Assembly: GCF_037042905.1 (NCBI RefSeq)
Contig: NC_087257.1
Coordinates: 18,305,001 to 18,369,000, forward strand
Source of the DNA: Lytechinus pictus
Lineage: Eukaryota > Echinodermata > Echinoidea > Temnopleuroida > Toxopneustidae
Direction: 5' to 3'
Length of the DNA: 64,000 nucleotides
In this document: piece by piece, positions 33,001 through 43,356 of the stretch
How positions within the stretch are numbered: the first letter of the stretch is position 1
How the letters are laid out: every line of letters begins with the position of its first letter
Program-made: the position numbers and the translations under genes
The notes under the pieces: generated by a model
The model's input: only the letters and a program-made list of their open reading frames with translations
What the model was told of the DNA's origin: nothing
Databases searched by the model: none

Positions 33001-36000
33001 TTCCCAAGTTGTGATTTGTTTTACTAAGATAAAATAGACATGTTTGATGGATGGTTTATTATCTGTGGATCATGTGGTTATTCATGTGGCCTTTACCCTA
33101 AACATTTACAAAATATAAAGTTGCCATTTACCCTTTACAAACAAAATGTGCTCATTCAATATTTTAAATTTCATGCATACTAGTTTGTAATAAAGCAAAT
33201 ATTGACAATCTGCAGGGTCCCAGTTACTTGCCATATACAAATATGCAGTGGCGTAATCGAGCCAAAAATTTTGAGTGGCTCGATATGGTGTATCGCGTAA
33301 AATTAATAAAAAGTTGTGAGCAATCAAAGTGACCAAGCAAAAATTTCTACATTTTTATCACAAAAACCCAAGTTGGTGATAAATTTTGACATAATATTCA
33401 GAAAATAATATATTTCACCGTTATCCCTTTCATTTTCTTTGCCTTTTCTCTTTTTTTTCTTGGTTGTGATTTTTTTTTGGCAGGGGGGGGGGGGGCAATA
33501 GCCCCCAACTCCCCCATCTGTGCAAGCATTTGACCTGTTTTTGGAATACATTATTAATTGCTAGGCCCATGGGAGAAGAGAATTCAAAAATTGAATAGCC
33601 TAGTAAAGAAGTAAATTTTGCATCAACAAGAGGAAGCTACTGTGCACAATTGATTTCAAACAAAAATTTTACCCTAAAGTGTTATCCCTAATTTCCTCTC
33701 TTTTTATCAACAGCTGTAGCCCCCATCGGAAGAACTACCAGATTCCCAACTACACTGGTTTTGTTGGAGGTTTTGGCGAGCGAGATCATCCTCAGCAGTA
33801 TTTCTTCCCTTCTGCTGTCCAGAGAACCAGCCTCCCTTGGTACACAGACACAGCAAAGTAAGTCTTAGAGGGTTGTTTTCACAGAGAGTGTGTTTGTGGA
33901 AAGTTTGAGTCAAGCAAGAATATTACAAGCATGATTTACATATATGTTTGAAATGCCATTCTTTCAAGAGAATGTTCATCAAACTTTGTGTCAACTCTGA
34001 ATCTATGAGAGTATTTGTTAAAAATTTGATTCATATCATTCATGATTTGGATAACTAGCGCAAATTTCAATCACTTAACTAGCCGATATACTGTTCCATT
34101 AAAAACAATAAGGAAATATATCACAAGAGTTTTAAAACTTTTTATTTTTTTTATTTTTTTACCTGATTGCTAAGAAAGCATGAATGCTTGTAAGCAAGCA
34201 ACCAGTTGACCAACAGCTTAAAGTCCTCTCCGAGGGTTCTGGTAACGAGGATCAATGCCTTACCAAAGGGCACTAGTGCACTGATGGGAATCGAACCCGG
34301 GTAACCGGAATCCGAAACCCCCGCTCTACCGACTGAGCTATATAATGCCTTGCTGACCCACTGAATTCAACGCACTCAACTGACCCACTTGCTTCTTGAT
34401 TTTTCTCCACAGTCGGCCAAATATCCCTGGTTATACAGGCTGTACCCACTGGAAGTCAGAGAAACCAGCTAATGCCAATGTGCCCATCCCACCACCACAG
34501 ACTACAGCTAGAGTTCACAGGTAGGTTTTATTTATGGTAGATTCCATATGTGGGGGCGTCATGGTCTAGTGGTTAAGACTCTCGTCTTTCAATCTGAGGG
34601 ACGTGGGTTCGATTCGCAGCCATGACGTGTTTTCCTTCAGCAAGAAATTTACCCACATTTTATGTGCTGCACTCAACCCAGGTGAGGTGTAGTCTGCTGG
34701 GCAAACCCTTCACTCGAGTTAAGGGTCTGAATGTGCAGCCTACTCATGCCTTGTGTACTGAAGGCTCTCTCGCTCAGGGTCTGCTTCATCTTTGGAAGTT
34801 GGGCACAAATTTTGCTATGTCAATCATTGTGAGTTTGTTACCATGACAGTAGGTGGTTTCAAACCGCCTCGATCACAAGAATCCCCGTTAAATTACGAGA
34901 ACTTTTTTAGGCTGAAAAATACCCATTAATTATTCCTGCATTCACACCGCCCTGAAACATATCCTTCGGGATAAGTTCCTGAAGTTACGAGCATGCGCAG
35001 TATGGTCTGATAAGCAGCAAGGCGCGAAATTCAAAATCACTAGCCCAGCAGCAACCCATGCACGGCGCTGCACCCAACGACACGCTGGGCTAAAAGTTCC
35101 CGTAATTTGCTTTCAGACCGCCAAAATACCCACGACCTTGGAAAAATCCCCGCGAAAGTTCTCGTAATTTCGCCAAGTACCTACTATTTATCGGGTATTT
35201 TCTTTCGGGGATATTACGCGTAGTTTGCTTTCAGACCGCCAAAATACCTGGTATTTTCTGATCGGGGTAAATTTCCCGATCAGAGAATACCTGGAACTGG
35301 CGAACTTCGAGGCGGTCTGAAACCACCTATTCCCTCTCTGAACTCTCCTCCCACTAGCTGGTCATTTGGGCCAGTCACCTGCTGTGCAGGAGATCAACAC
35401 GCTGCATCGCACTAATACTCCTGATTGAAATTGCAGTCTAGCATTATGCAATAGCTTATACCCTTTTTACACACGCTAAAATTTCCTTAACCCCGTACTA
35501 TAGGTGGGGCTAAATAGGTGGGGCTAAATTGCCATTTAGCCCCACCTATAGTACGGGGTTAAGCTTAGCCCACTTTCTTTTTACACAGCATTTTTGCAAA
35601 GTGGGATAACCCCACCTTTAGTACGGGATTATTTGGCCCTGCAAAAAAGCAGGGTTATCCCAGCAATTGCGGTGCTAAGAGCGATAGTACGGGGTTAAGA
35701 TCGCTAGTGTAAAACGAAAGTGGGCTAAGCTTAACCCCGTACTATAGGTGGGGCTAAATGGCAATTTAGCCCCACCTATAGTACGGGGTTAAGGAAATTT
35801 TAGCGTGTGTAAAAAGGAATGAACCCTCAGTGTGCTCGTGAATCTACCACTAGTCCGGGGTAAGCGAGATTCGTGTGTGAAAAGCAAGCATTCCTTATCC
35901 GGGGTTAGCAATAACGATTTGGCATGTGTGAAAAGGAAAGAAGATAGTACGGGGTTAAGGATAGTACGGGGTTAGCGATAGTCCGGGGTTAAGAAAATCC

Positions 36001-39000
36001 TGTGTAAAAAGGGTAATAGTGGCTTACATATATGGCAAATGTCTTGCCATGGTCCCTGACTCCCTGATAAATAAATGTTGCTTTCTCTCTTTTTGAATCT
36101 TGATAGTTTTTTTAATTGTGCATGTTGGTATGTTTATTCTTTTGGATCACACAGTGTTTTTTTTTCAAACAAAGCCCTTTTCGTTGCTTATAATTAACAC
36201 TGTACAGCAAAGTTTTATCAAACAAAAATAATCTTTGACAGCGCAGGCATAACATTTTATCCTACATGTATAGGCATTAGAAGGCAAAGAAAGTTCGGGA
36301 AATATTCTCAAAAACTGCAACTTCAATATCAATTTTGTTCATATTATCTAAATTATCAAGTTTTAGTTTGTAGGCTTATATGGGTTTGTTTTCCCCTATA
36401 ATTATTGGAGAACAGCAAAGCATTTATCAATTTACACTCACTAAATTTGATATCAAAGATACTCTCAAATAATTCATATTCATCTACAATATGCCTTTTG
36501 TGGTTCCACATGTACAAATTTGCTCAGTCATATTAATAATTTTTCATAATATATGATTACAAAGAGAAGGAATTGAAATATTTCACATCATAAGATAATG
36601 CAAATGAAAATGGTGTGTGACATGGGTAATTCTCTCATTTGCATGATGATCAGGAGGTAGGCCTTCATGTACAAATGCATAAACATTAAACTCAATGTTT
36701 TGTGAAAAATTAATGTCATAACATTCTTACCTTAAACACCAACTCAATTACTTAAAATGGTAAAAGAAAGAAATAACATTTTATAGAAATTACACTAAAA
36801 ATGAGACAGCAAAAAGCCGAACAAACCCTGGAAAATACAAAACTACTAAAACCTATATCAATTGAAATACTGATCGAAAGAAAAAAAAATTAAAACATTA
36901 AAAGTCAAGTCCACCCCAGAAAATTGTTGATTTGAATCGATATAGAAAAATCAAACAAACATAACGCTGCAAATTTCATCGAAATGGGATGTAAAATAAG
37001 AAAGTTATAAAAATTTTAAGTATCGCTTAATATTTCACAAAACAGTTAAATGCACAATTCAGCGATTTGCAAATGAGAGTCTGTGATGTCCATCACTCAT
37101 TATTTCTTTTGTTTTTTATTGTTTGAATAATACAATATTTCAATTTTTACAGATTTTACAATAAGGACCAACTTAACTTAACCATAAACTGTTAAAATAA
37201 TGTTAATTCCACATGTTCAGGGAGAAATATAATTATAATTATAGCTTCGACTTTTAGTACTATAATATTTGAAAATGTTGGTTCAGTATGAGCAAGGAAT
37301 GGGGCGTGATTTATTATTATTCCTGCTATTTTTGTGTGTAAAAGGGGTAATCTGTTGATATGAAATTTACAAAAATTTCCCCAGACTTGGTATAAAATTA
37401 AAATTCCTCTATGAAAGCTGCATGCCTATTGTATACACCAACATTTTTTTTTGCAATCTTATTACAGATGACACCATCATGTTCACCCCCAAATAAGCTT
37501 CTTATCAACAGTTCACCTAAAAATGTTAATGAAGACACCTCTTGAATTGTTTATGTCAATATTATATCTTTCTTATTTTAAAAACAAAAACATACATTAC
37601 GTATATGTGTTCTTGAAGTATTTAATGTTAATTAATCATTGATATTATGTTTATTTGAACATTGTGTTCCAATAAATAAAAGTAAGATCATCAACTCATT
37701 TAATGCATCATTATTTCTTACCGTGTACAGCAAGTTAACTTATCATAAGGGAGGCATATCAAACGTATGAAAATGAAAATTTTGGAATAATCATGATTTC
37801 TACATGACATAAGAAGAACTAAAGCGGGGATGTGACATCATCAGCCCATATAATGAATATTCCTGACAATTAAAGGGATGGTCCGGGCTGAAAATATTTA
37901 TATCTTAATACATAGAGTAGAATTCACTGAGCAAAATGCCGAAAATTTCATCAAAATCGGATAACAAATAATAAAGTTATCGAAGTTTAAAGATTAGCAA
38001 TATTTTGTGAAAACAGTCGTCATGAATATTCATTAGGTGGGCTGATGATGTCACATCTCTACTTTCCGTTTTCTTATGTTATTACATAAAATCATATTTT
38101 TTTCATTATTTCATACTTGTGTGAATAATATGTCTCTCTTATAATGAAATAAGTTGCAGCAATAAATATCTAATACACAAAATCAATTGTCAATCCAATT
38201 TTTCTAGTTCTTAGAGGAAAAAATTTGAATAAACCTAATTTCATATAATAAAATACAAAAGAACAAGTGGAGATGTGACATCATCAGCCCACCTAATGAA
38301 TATTCATGACGACTGTTTTCACAAAATATTGCTTAACTTAAAAATTCAATAACTTTGTTATTTGTTATCCGATTTTGATGAAATTTTCGGCATTTTGCTC
38401 AGTGAATTCTACTCCCGGACCATCCCTTTAACATGCATTATTTCACAAAATATTGCTTACCTTTAAAATTCAATAACTTTGCTATTTTTTAAATCATACT
38501 GTGATTATACTTTAAGCATTGTGTTCAGTGAATTTTATTCTTATTTATTTGTTTAGATAATAATTTTTGCCCGAAGTACCCCATTGAGGATTGCTTAGTG
38601 TTGCAGTGACTTCCGAATTATCTCACCAATTATCTCACCAATCAAAATTATCTCACCAATCAAAATGAGAGCGTGAAGCGGGAGCTGCAATTTTTTATAT
38701 ATATAAAACTTTAAAAAATGAACATTCGAAGGAATAAGCACCTTTTGGAATCATGAACAGGATAGGTATCTAAATCAACAATAATTGATGCGAGCGTGAA
38801 GTGCGAGCTGAAAGGTTTTGGTATTTCAAACACCGGACATTTTAAAGAGAAGTATATACGAAAGCGATAGAGCGAACTGGAAATTGAACACTTTTTGTAA
38901 TCATGAACAGGATGATGTATCTCTCATATAACAATAATGAAAACTCGAATCACTTGTGCATATGAGAATATTTATGTTCCATGTTATCTTCCGTGCTATC

Positions 39001-42000
39001 TCGTTCAATAGGCAAATCCAGCATAATTTTAGGTCAAGTCCACCTCAGAAAAATGTTGATTTGAATCAATAGAGAAAAATCAAACAAGCACAATGCTGAA
39101 AATTTCATCAAAATCGGATGTAAAATAAGAAAGTTATGACATTTTAAAGTTTCGCTATTTTTCCACAAAATAGTTATATGAACGAGTCAGTTACATCCAA
39201 ATTAGAGAGTCGATGATGTCACTTACTCACTATTTCTTTTGTTTTTTATTGTTTGAATCATACAATATTTCAATTTTTACAAATTTGACAATTAGGACCT
39301 CCTTGCCTGAACCACAAAATGTTCAAATAATGGAATTCCACATGTTCAGGGAGGAATGAAACTTCGTTTCACATGACAATGAAGAGAAAATCAAAATATT
39401 TCATATAATAAAATACAAAAGAAATAGTGAGTGAGTGATGTCATCAGTTCCCTCATTTGCATGCCAACCGAGATGTGCATATAACTGTTTTGTGAAATGA
39501 AGTGAAACTTTAAAATGTCATATTTTACATCCGATTTTGATGAAATTTTCAGCATTATGCTTGTTAGATTTTTCTCTTTTTATTCAAATCAAGTTATTGG
39601 TTGGGTGGACTTCCCCTCCTTATATCATCTTCACATTTTTTCTCTTCATTTCTTTCTTCGCATTTTTGTCTGTTCCTTCCTTTTTTATTTACCCTTTTCC
39701 CCTATTTTCGGCAGAAGGGGGGGGGGGTGCGGAGCCGCTCCAGCTCTCTGGATCCACATAATTATCGTTACAGGGAAATACAGCAATTGTAGTTTTGGCT
39801 TATAGTCTTCTTTATACAAAGCATTATAATTGTGTGAATAATTGGGCATGCATCGCGAGCGCGTAGCGCCAAGGTGGCGGGGGGGGGGGGTGCAGTGAAA
39901 TATATTGCTGTACACATGCGTAACCAAAAAAAGAAAATAGTTTAAAGGGGTGCATTTTTTAAGTTTTGGACGCGGACCGCGCATGCACTTGTTTAGGGTA
40001 TCAAAAATACAAATTTTCAAAAAAGGGGTGGTTTTGAAAGACTGGTCAATGGTCAATCGCGGGGTCAAACGTAGAGTCTATTTGGGGTATGTTTTTTCCA
40101 ATTTTTTTTTTTTAGACTAGCCAAACGCGTTTAGGGTATGTTTTTTCCTCGGGGCTTTTCCTCCTCCTTTCTGAAAAGTGTTTGGGCCTGAGACAAAACT
40201 TGTTTAGGTGTCATATTCTGGCGACAACTCGTTTAGGGGCCAAAATGTGCAAAATGAAGCCCGCGATAAACTTGTTTAGCGGGTTATTTCAACACAGAGG
40301 AAAACTCGTTTATAGGGGGGTTGGAAATAATTTGGTCATGTGTACAGCAGTACATTTGACTGCCCCCCCCCCCCCGGCAAGGCGGGTAGAGTTATAATGT
40401 TAACCGTCTTTTACATCCTTCCTTCACCAGGGGCTCCGTTCCCCTTTTTTTTTCACCCGTGACTTTCCCCCATTTTTTCTTATTCATATAGGTTTCCTTT
40501 TTGTTTGGGAGGGATGTCTTCTTGTTCCTGGTGCTCGCATTGTCTGTTTCAGAAGATATCTAATCCTGTTGTACTAAAACCTCCCGTTTTCAAGTCAATA
40601 TACACCAAATATATTTTTTCGCACATCGAGATATTGTTTTATGCACAATAGTATGCTTCTTTTTCATGACTACTAAAGCGATTGCCCAATTTTAAGGTCT
40701 TAATATAAAACATTTCCTGTCCGTGCTTACGTTCGCAATTAGTGGATTGGTGAGGTATAACTGCCCTCCATGAGTTCCTATAGAATCAGTCCTTAAAATG
40801 TCCCTTTTTCTGATCTGAATGTTAAAAAATTTCAGCTCGCTCTTCGTATAATGATTACACAAATTTGATTATGATGTCCATTTTAGGTCTGAATATCCAA
40901 AATTTTCAGTTCGCGCTTCGCGCTCGCAATATTTGATTAGTGAGATGCGTATAATGATGATTACAATTACTACAAGCATGACAAGTGCTTAATGCGTTTA
41001 GATGCAATACTAACAAAATCAGCAAGAGCTTAGCACTCGCATTAGATGACTATGGTGAGATATGTACATGTATATGTATGGATTCCTAAAATATAGTCCT
41101 TAAAATCTCCAGTTTGAGGTCAATACATACAAAAATTTCAGCTCGCGCTTCGCGCTCGCATTGTTTAGTGAGACAGGTACGTATAATGATTACAAAAATT
41201 TGAGTCCCTTTTTAGTTCTGAATATCCAACATTTTCAGCTCGCGCTTCGCGCTCGCATTATTTGATCAGTTAGATACATACGAAGCGCGCTCACTAAGTG
41301 GCTCAGAATTTTTGCTGGTGCCCCCCCCCCTGCCGTGACCCACAGTACGCCACTGCTGGTCGGTATGCAAATGAGGGGACTGACGACATCACTCACTATT
41401 TTTTTTTGTATTTTAATATATTGAATATTGATGTTTCAAATTTCTCCTCATCGTCACGTGAAGCAAAATTTTCTCTTCTAAACATGTGGCACTGCCATGG
41501 TACTAACATTTACTATGTTCAGTCAAGTTGGTCTTTTACGTCAAATCTGTAAACATTGAAATATCGTTAAAACTATTTTTTAATGAAAGAAGAAGAAAGA
41601 AAAAGTATAAAATGAGGGACATCATTGTCTTTCTCATTTTACATGCCATTTTAAGTTGTGAATATAAAGTCTTCACTGTTTTTTTTAAGTATTTGAATTT
41701 AATTTTACTATTTATAACCTGCACACAGTTTTTTGTTGCCAACAGCCCTGGCTGTAATGACAGATTGGAATTAAAGATGTAATAATATTTAACTAGAAAA
41801 AAGAAAAGTGATTAAGGAGTAATGAGATAGAATCAAATAAATGTGGAGAATAGGGAAGAAAAATGAGAGCCAAAGAGAAATGGACTTCGTGCAAATTATA
41901 TGAAATCTTAAAGGTCAAGTCCACCCTATAATTCTTTTATTTGAATAAATAGAGGAAAATCAAACTAGCTAGGCTGAAAATTTCATCAAAATCGGACATA

Positions 42001-43356
42001 AAATAAGAAATGTATGATATTTTAAAGTTTCGCTTATTTTTCACAAAACAGTGATGTGACATGCACACCTGGGATGCAAACGAGACAGTTTATAACCCTA
42101 ACTCACTATTTCATTTGTTTGTTATTGTTTAAATTGTGCAATAAGGACCAAGTTAACTGAACCATAGTAATAAAAAAGCTGATTCAACATGTTCAGGGAG
42201 GAATTGGTCGTTGTTTTATTTGACATGAGGAGAAAATTAGAATATTTCACATAATCAAATGCAAAAAAGTGGATAGTCTCCTCATTTGCAAATCGGACCA
42301 GGATGTGGAAAACTGTATGTGAAATTAACCGAAACTTTAAAATGTGATTAAACTTTCTTATTTAACATTCGATTTTGAGGACATTTTCAGTGTTATAAAA
42401 TGTTGGATTTTCCTTTTTTTTATTCAAATCAACTTCTTTGTTGGGTGAACTTGTCCTTGATCCTTAGTTATATTCATAATCTATTATAGGGCTAATAAAA
42501 TACATGAAGGAAGTTCCAACCTATATAAAGTGAAAAAATGACCCAACAGAAAGATATAAAGAAACCGAAGAATATTGGTATTGGAACAAACTATAATGGG
42601 CCAATACAAGAAATAGACATTTCTATAGCTTACGTGTACTTCCCTGCTTAGGACTGGAAGATTTGTACTAGCAGGGATATGTGGCTATTTCCTATGGTAT
42701 TATACAGTCGGCCCTATTATGACCATTTCATTTCTGCATTCGGATGTAGACCACAAGATCCCTGGAGGGTTTTCTGGGCATGGGACATTGTTTATGTTGG
42801 ATTAACTACTGGCTAAATCTTATCTGAGTTATCAATTATCTTCTCACTGGCCACTGGTAGCAGTTCCCCAGGGAGGCTGATTGACAATGTTTACTAGCCA
42901 ATGGAAAGTGACTCGGAAAGAAGGAGGTGGGGCCAGATTTGGAGCGTGAGAAATGATTTTTGGAAGATTATGCAGACCGTACCCTGTATTGGAACAGCAA
43001 GTTTTGTATGTGCTAGTCTTTGCGTGGAGGCACACTTATTGATCAAAGTTCCAATCAGGGTCTGTGCCTGCAGACTAGGTGAGGTGAATGGGTATCTGGT
43101 ACGAAGAAATTCCTTGAATGCTTCATTTATATAATCATTCTTTTATGTATTCATTTTTTTAAAATATTTATTGTTTTATTCATTAATTCATTTACTAATT
43201 CATTTATTCTTTTTCTACAGGATTGACCGATATGACCCTAACCAGTCAGCACACAAGAGGACATCACGAATGTCCAAGATGGTCACTTTGGTACCACCCT
43301 GCAACCCGTTCAACAAAGTGGACAAGGATGAGAGGACATTAGAACAGTATAGGTAA
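29432..43356 (+). CDS. SPATA48/SPMIP7-like sperm protein, complete, eight coding exons
   Basis: Exons 29432-30002, 30584-30678, 31446-31516, 31985-32126, 32695-32762, 33714-33857, 34413-34520 and 43221-43356 join in phase to about 444 residues, close to the ~440 of vertebrate SPATA48 (C7orf72, SPMIP7). The ATG sits in AAGATGG just after an acceptor, so the 5' UTR is spliced. No signal peptide, membrane segment or enzyme motif is visible. Residues 1-190 are polar and disordered; the C-terminal half carries Tyr/Gly/Pro motifs (YTGFVGGFGERDHP, PNIPGYTGCTHW, WDTKLAPK) typical of filament- or microtubule-lining axonemal proteins. SPMIP proteins line the lumen of sperm doublet microtubules; that role here is inferred by resemblance. 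The family name is my best recall, not proven; another ciliary protein of similar build is possible. Confidence 0.6.
30584..30678 (+). CDS. SPATA48-like coding exon 2
   Basis: Acceptor 'attccag', donor AAT|gtaagt. Completes Gly then WTSDKDPRKTEKEQDLIWQQ; highly charged, probably helical. Confidence 0.9.
31446..31516 (+). CDS. SPATA48-like coding exon 3
   Basis: Acceptor 'tttgaag', donor AAAG|gtgagt, phase 2. Encodes VIDKAEDWKDEAALRYVYLP. Confidence 0.85.
31594..31753. mobile_element. 160-bp MITE, GGGGCCTGTTTCATA family
   Basis: Ends 'ggggcctgtttcat' and 'atgaaacgggcccc' inverted; 'gacttgcaactgttg' and 'caacagttgcaagtc' continue the pairing. Related copy at 58556-58695. Lies in a SPATA48-like intron. 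Confidence 0.85.
31985..32126 (+). CDS. SPATA48-like coding exon 4
   Basis: Acceptor 'gatatag', donor CAG|gtatgt. Encodes YEAVNWDTKLAPKVLPP and ends AAQPWQ. Confidence 0.9.
32695..32762 (+). CDS. SPATA48-like coding exon 5
   Basis: Acceptor 'tatctag', donor AATT|gtaagt, phase 2. Encodes NLGRSFDMFQNRDGFHIKG. Confidence 0.88.
33241..33510. mobile_element. Fragment of CAGTGGCGTA element with poly-G
   Basis: Begins 'cagtggcgtaatcgag', contains a 'ttgaccaagcaaaa'-like block and a G-run at 33484-33495; no matching right terminus is clear. Similar to 60880-61084. Confidence 0.5.
33714..33857 (+). CDS. SPATA48-like coding exon 6
   Basis: Acceptor 'atcaacag', donor CAAA|gtaagt, phase 2. Encodes the core YQIPNYTGFVGGFGERDHP followed by YFFPSAVQRTSLPWY, which I take as the family hallmark. 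Confidence 0.9.
34190..34352 (-). mobile_element. tRNA-derived SINE, minus orientation
   Basis: Read on the minus strand it starts GGCATTATATAGCTCAGTCG with an A-box-like 'tagctcagtcggtagagc', then the B-box 'gggttcgattcc', then a non-tRNA body. A true tRNA fold is not evident, so I call a SINE head. Confidence 0.75.
34413..34520 (+). CDS. SPATA48-like coding exon 7
   Basis: Acceptor 'tctccacag', donor ACAG|gtaggt, phase 2. Encodes RPNIPGYTGCTHW and a Pro-rich end. Confidence 0.9.
34549..34800 (+). mobile_element. tRNA-derived SINE, family A copy 1
   Basis: Head 'tggtctagtggttaagac' with B-box 'gggttcgattc', then the body 'ttcagcaagaaatttaccc', 'gctgcactcaacccaggtgagg', shared with 45963 and 57025. 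The small open frame over it is incidental. Confidence 0.85.
34851..35328. mobile_element. 478-bp MITE with AGGTGGTTTCAAACCGCCTCG ends
   Basis: Left 'aggtggtttcaaaccgcctcg' and right 'cgaggcggtctgaaaccacct' are inverted; TA at 34850-34851 and 35328-35329 is a possible dinucleotide target. The phrase 'gctttcagaccgccaaaatacc' recurs inside. Confidence 0.88.
35459..36015. mobile_element. Complex foldback with repeated GTACGGGGTTAA
   Basis: Outer ends 'tacccttttt(acaca)' and 'tgtgtaaaaagggta' are inverted. The inside holds nested palindromes around 'aaccccgtactataggtggggctaaat' phrases, repeated in both orientations many times. Nothing coding. Confidence 0.88.
36016..36896. other. AT-rich intron, no feature seen
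   Basis: Within the last SPATA48-like intron. No inverted ends or open frame of note. Confidence 0.4.
36899..37230. mobile_element. TTAA foldback, AAGTCAAGTCCACCC family, left half
   Basis: Starts after TTAA (about 36898) and matches 39031 onward through 'ttgatttgaatcga', 'aaataagaaagttat', 'gatgtccatcactca' and 'ccacatgttcagggag', then stops. The right half is missing, so it is truncated. Confidence 0.75.
37231..37869. other. AT-rich intron, no feature seen
   Basis: No recognisable repeat ends; overlaps no exon. Confidence 0.35.
37874..38427. mobile_element. 554-bp TTAA foldback, AGGGATGGTCCGGG family
   Basis: Ends AGGGATGGTCCGGG and inverse, TTAA on both sides (37870-37873, 38428-38431). 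Subterminal arms of about 190 bp pair ('gctgatgatgtcacatctc' with 'gagatgtgacatcatcagc'). Confidence 0.92.
38570..38960. repeat. 'GCGAGCGTGAAG' dispersed repeat, fragment 2
   Basis: Repeated 'gagcgtgaagcgggagct', 'gcgagcgtgaagtgcgagctg' and 'aatcatgaacaggat' phrases; includes a small tandem 'tatctcaccaatcaaaat' triplication near 38617-38665. Confidence 0.7.
39031..39617. mobile_element. TTAA-type foldback, AGGTCAAGTCCACC family, full copy
   Basis: Left 'aggtcaagtccacctcag', right 'tgggtggacttcccct' (inverse). The arms include 'catcaaaatcggatgtaaaa' and its complement near 39523. The flanking TTAA is degraded (TTTA at left). Confidence 0.8.
39840..40395. repeat. Degenerate short tandem repeats, 'AACTTGTTTAGGG' type
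   Basis: Phrases such as 'acttgtttaggtgtca', 'aactcgtttaggggcc', 'aacttgtttagcggg' and 'tttagggtatgttttttcc' recur at about 30-60 bp steps between two homopolymer runs (39881-39890 G, 40365-40375 C). Confidence 0.6.
40540..41300. repeat. ~170-bp tandem repeats with 'cgcgcttcgcgctcgca'
   Basis: At least four imperfect units carry 'cagctcgcgcttcgcgctcgca' then 'ttgattagtgagata.gtataatgattac' and 'gtctgaatatccaaaattttcag' (near 40740, 40910, 41150, 41240). The palindromic-looking 'gcgcttcgcgc' core is the best conserved part. Confidence 0.75.
41912..42458. mobile_element. TTAA foldback, AGGTCAAGTCCACCC family, copy 3
   Basis: TTAA at 41908-41911, ends 'aggtcaagtccaccc' and 'tgggtgaacttgtcct' (imperfect). 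Shares 'gaaaatttcatcaaaatcgg' and 'aagttaactgaacc' with the 39031 copy. More diverged. Confidence 0.8.
43073..43135 (+). mobile_element. SINE body fragment
   Basis: 'aggtgaggtgaatgggta' and 'gaaattccttgaatgct' match the body of the SINE at 45963 and 57025. No head. Lies just upstream of the last SPATA48-like exon. Confidence 0.65.
43221..43356 (+). CDS. SPATA48-like terminal coding exon
   Basis: Acceptor 'tttctacag' after an 8.7-kb intron. Encodes IDRYDPNQSAHKRTS, MVTLVPPCNPFNKV and ends LEQYR, TAA at 43354-43356. The phase (2 to 1) fits exon 7. Confidence 0.88.
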
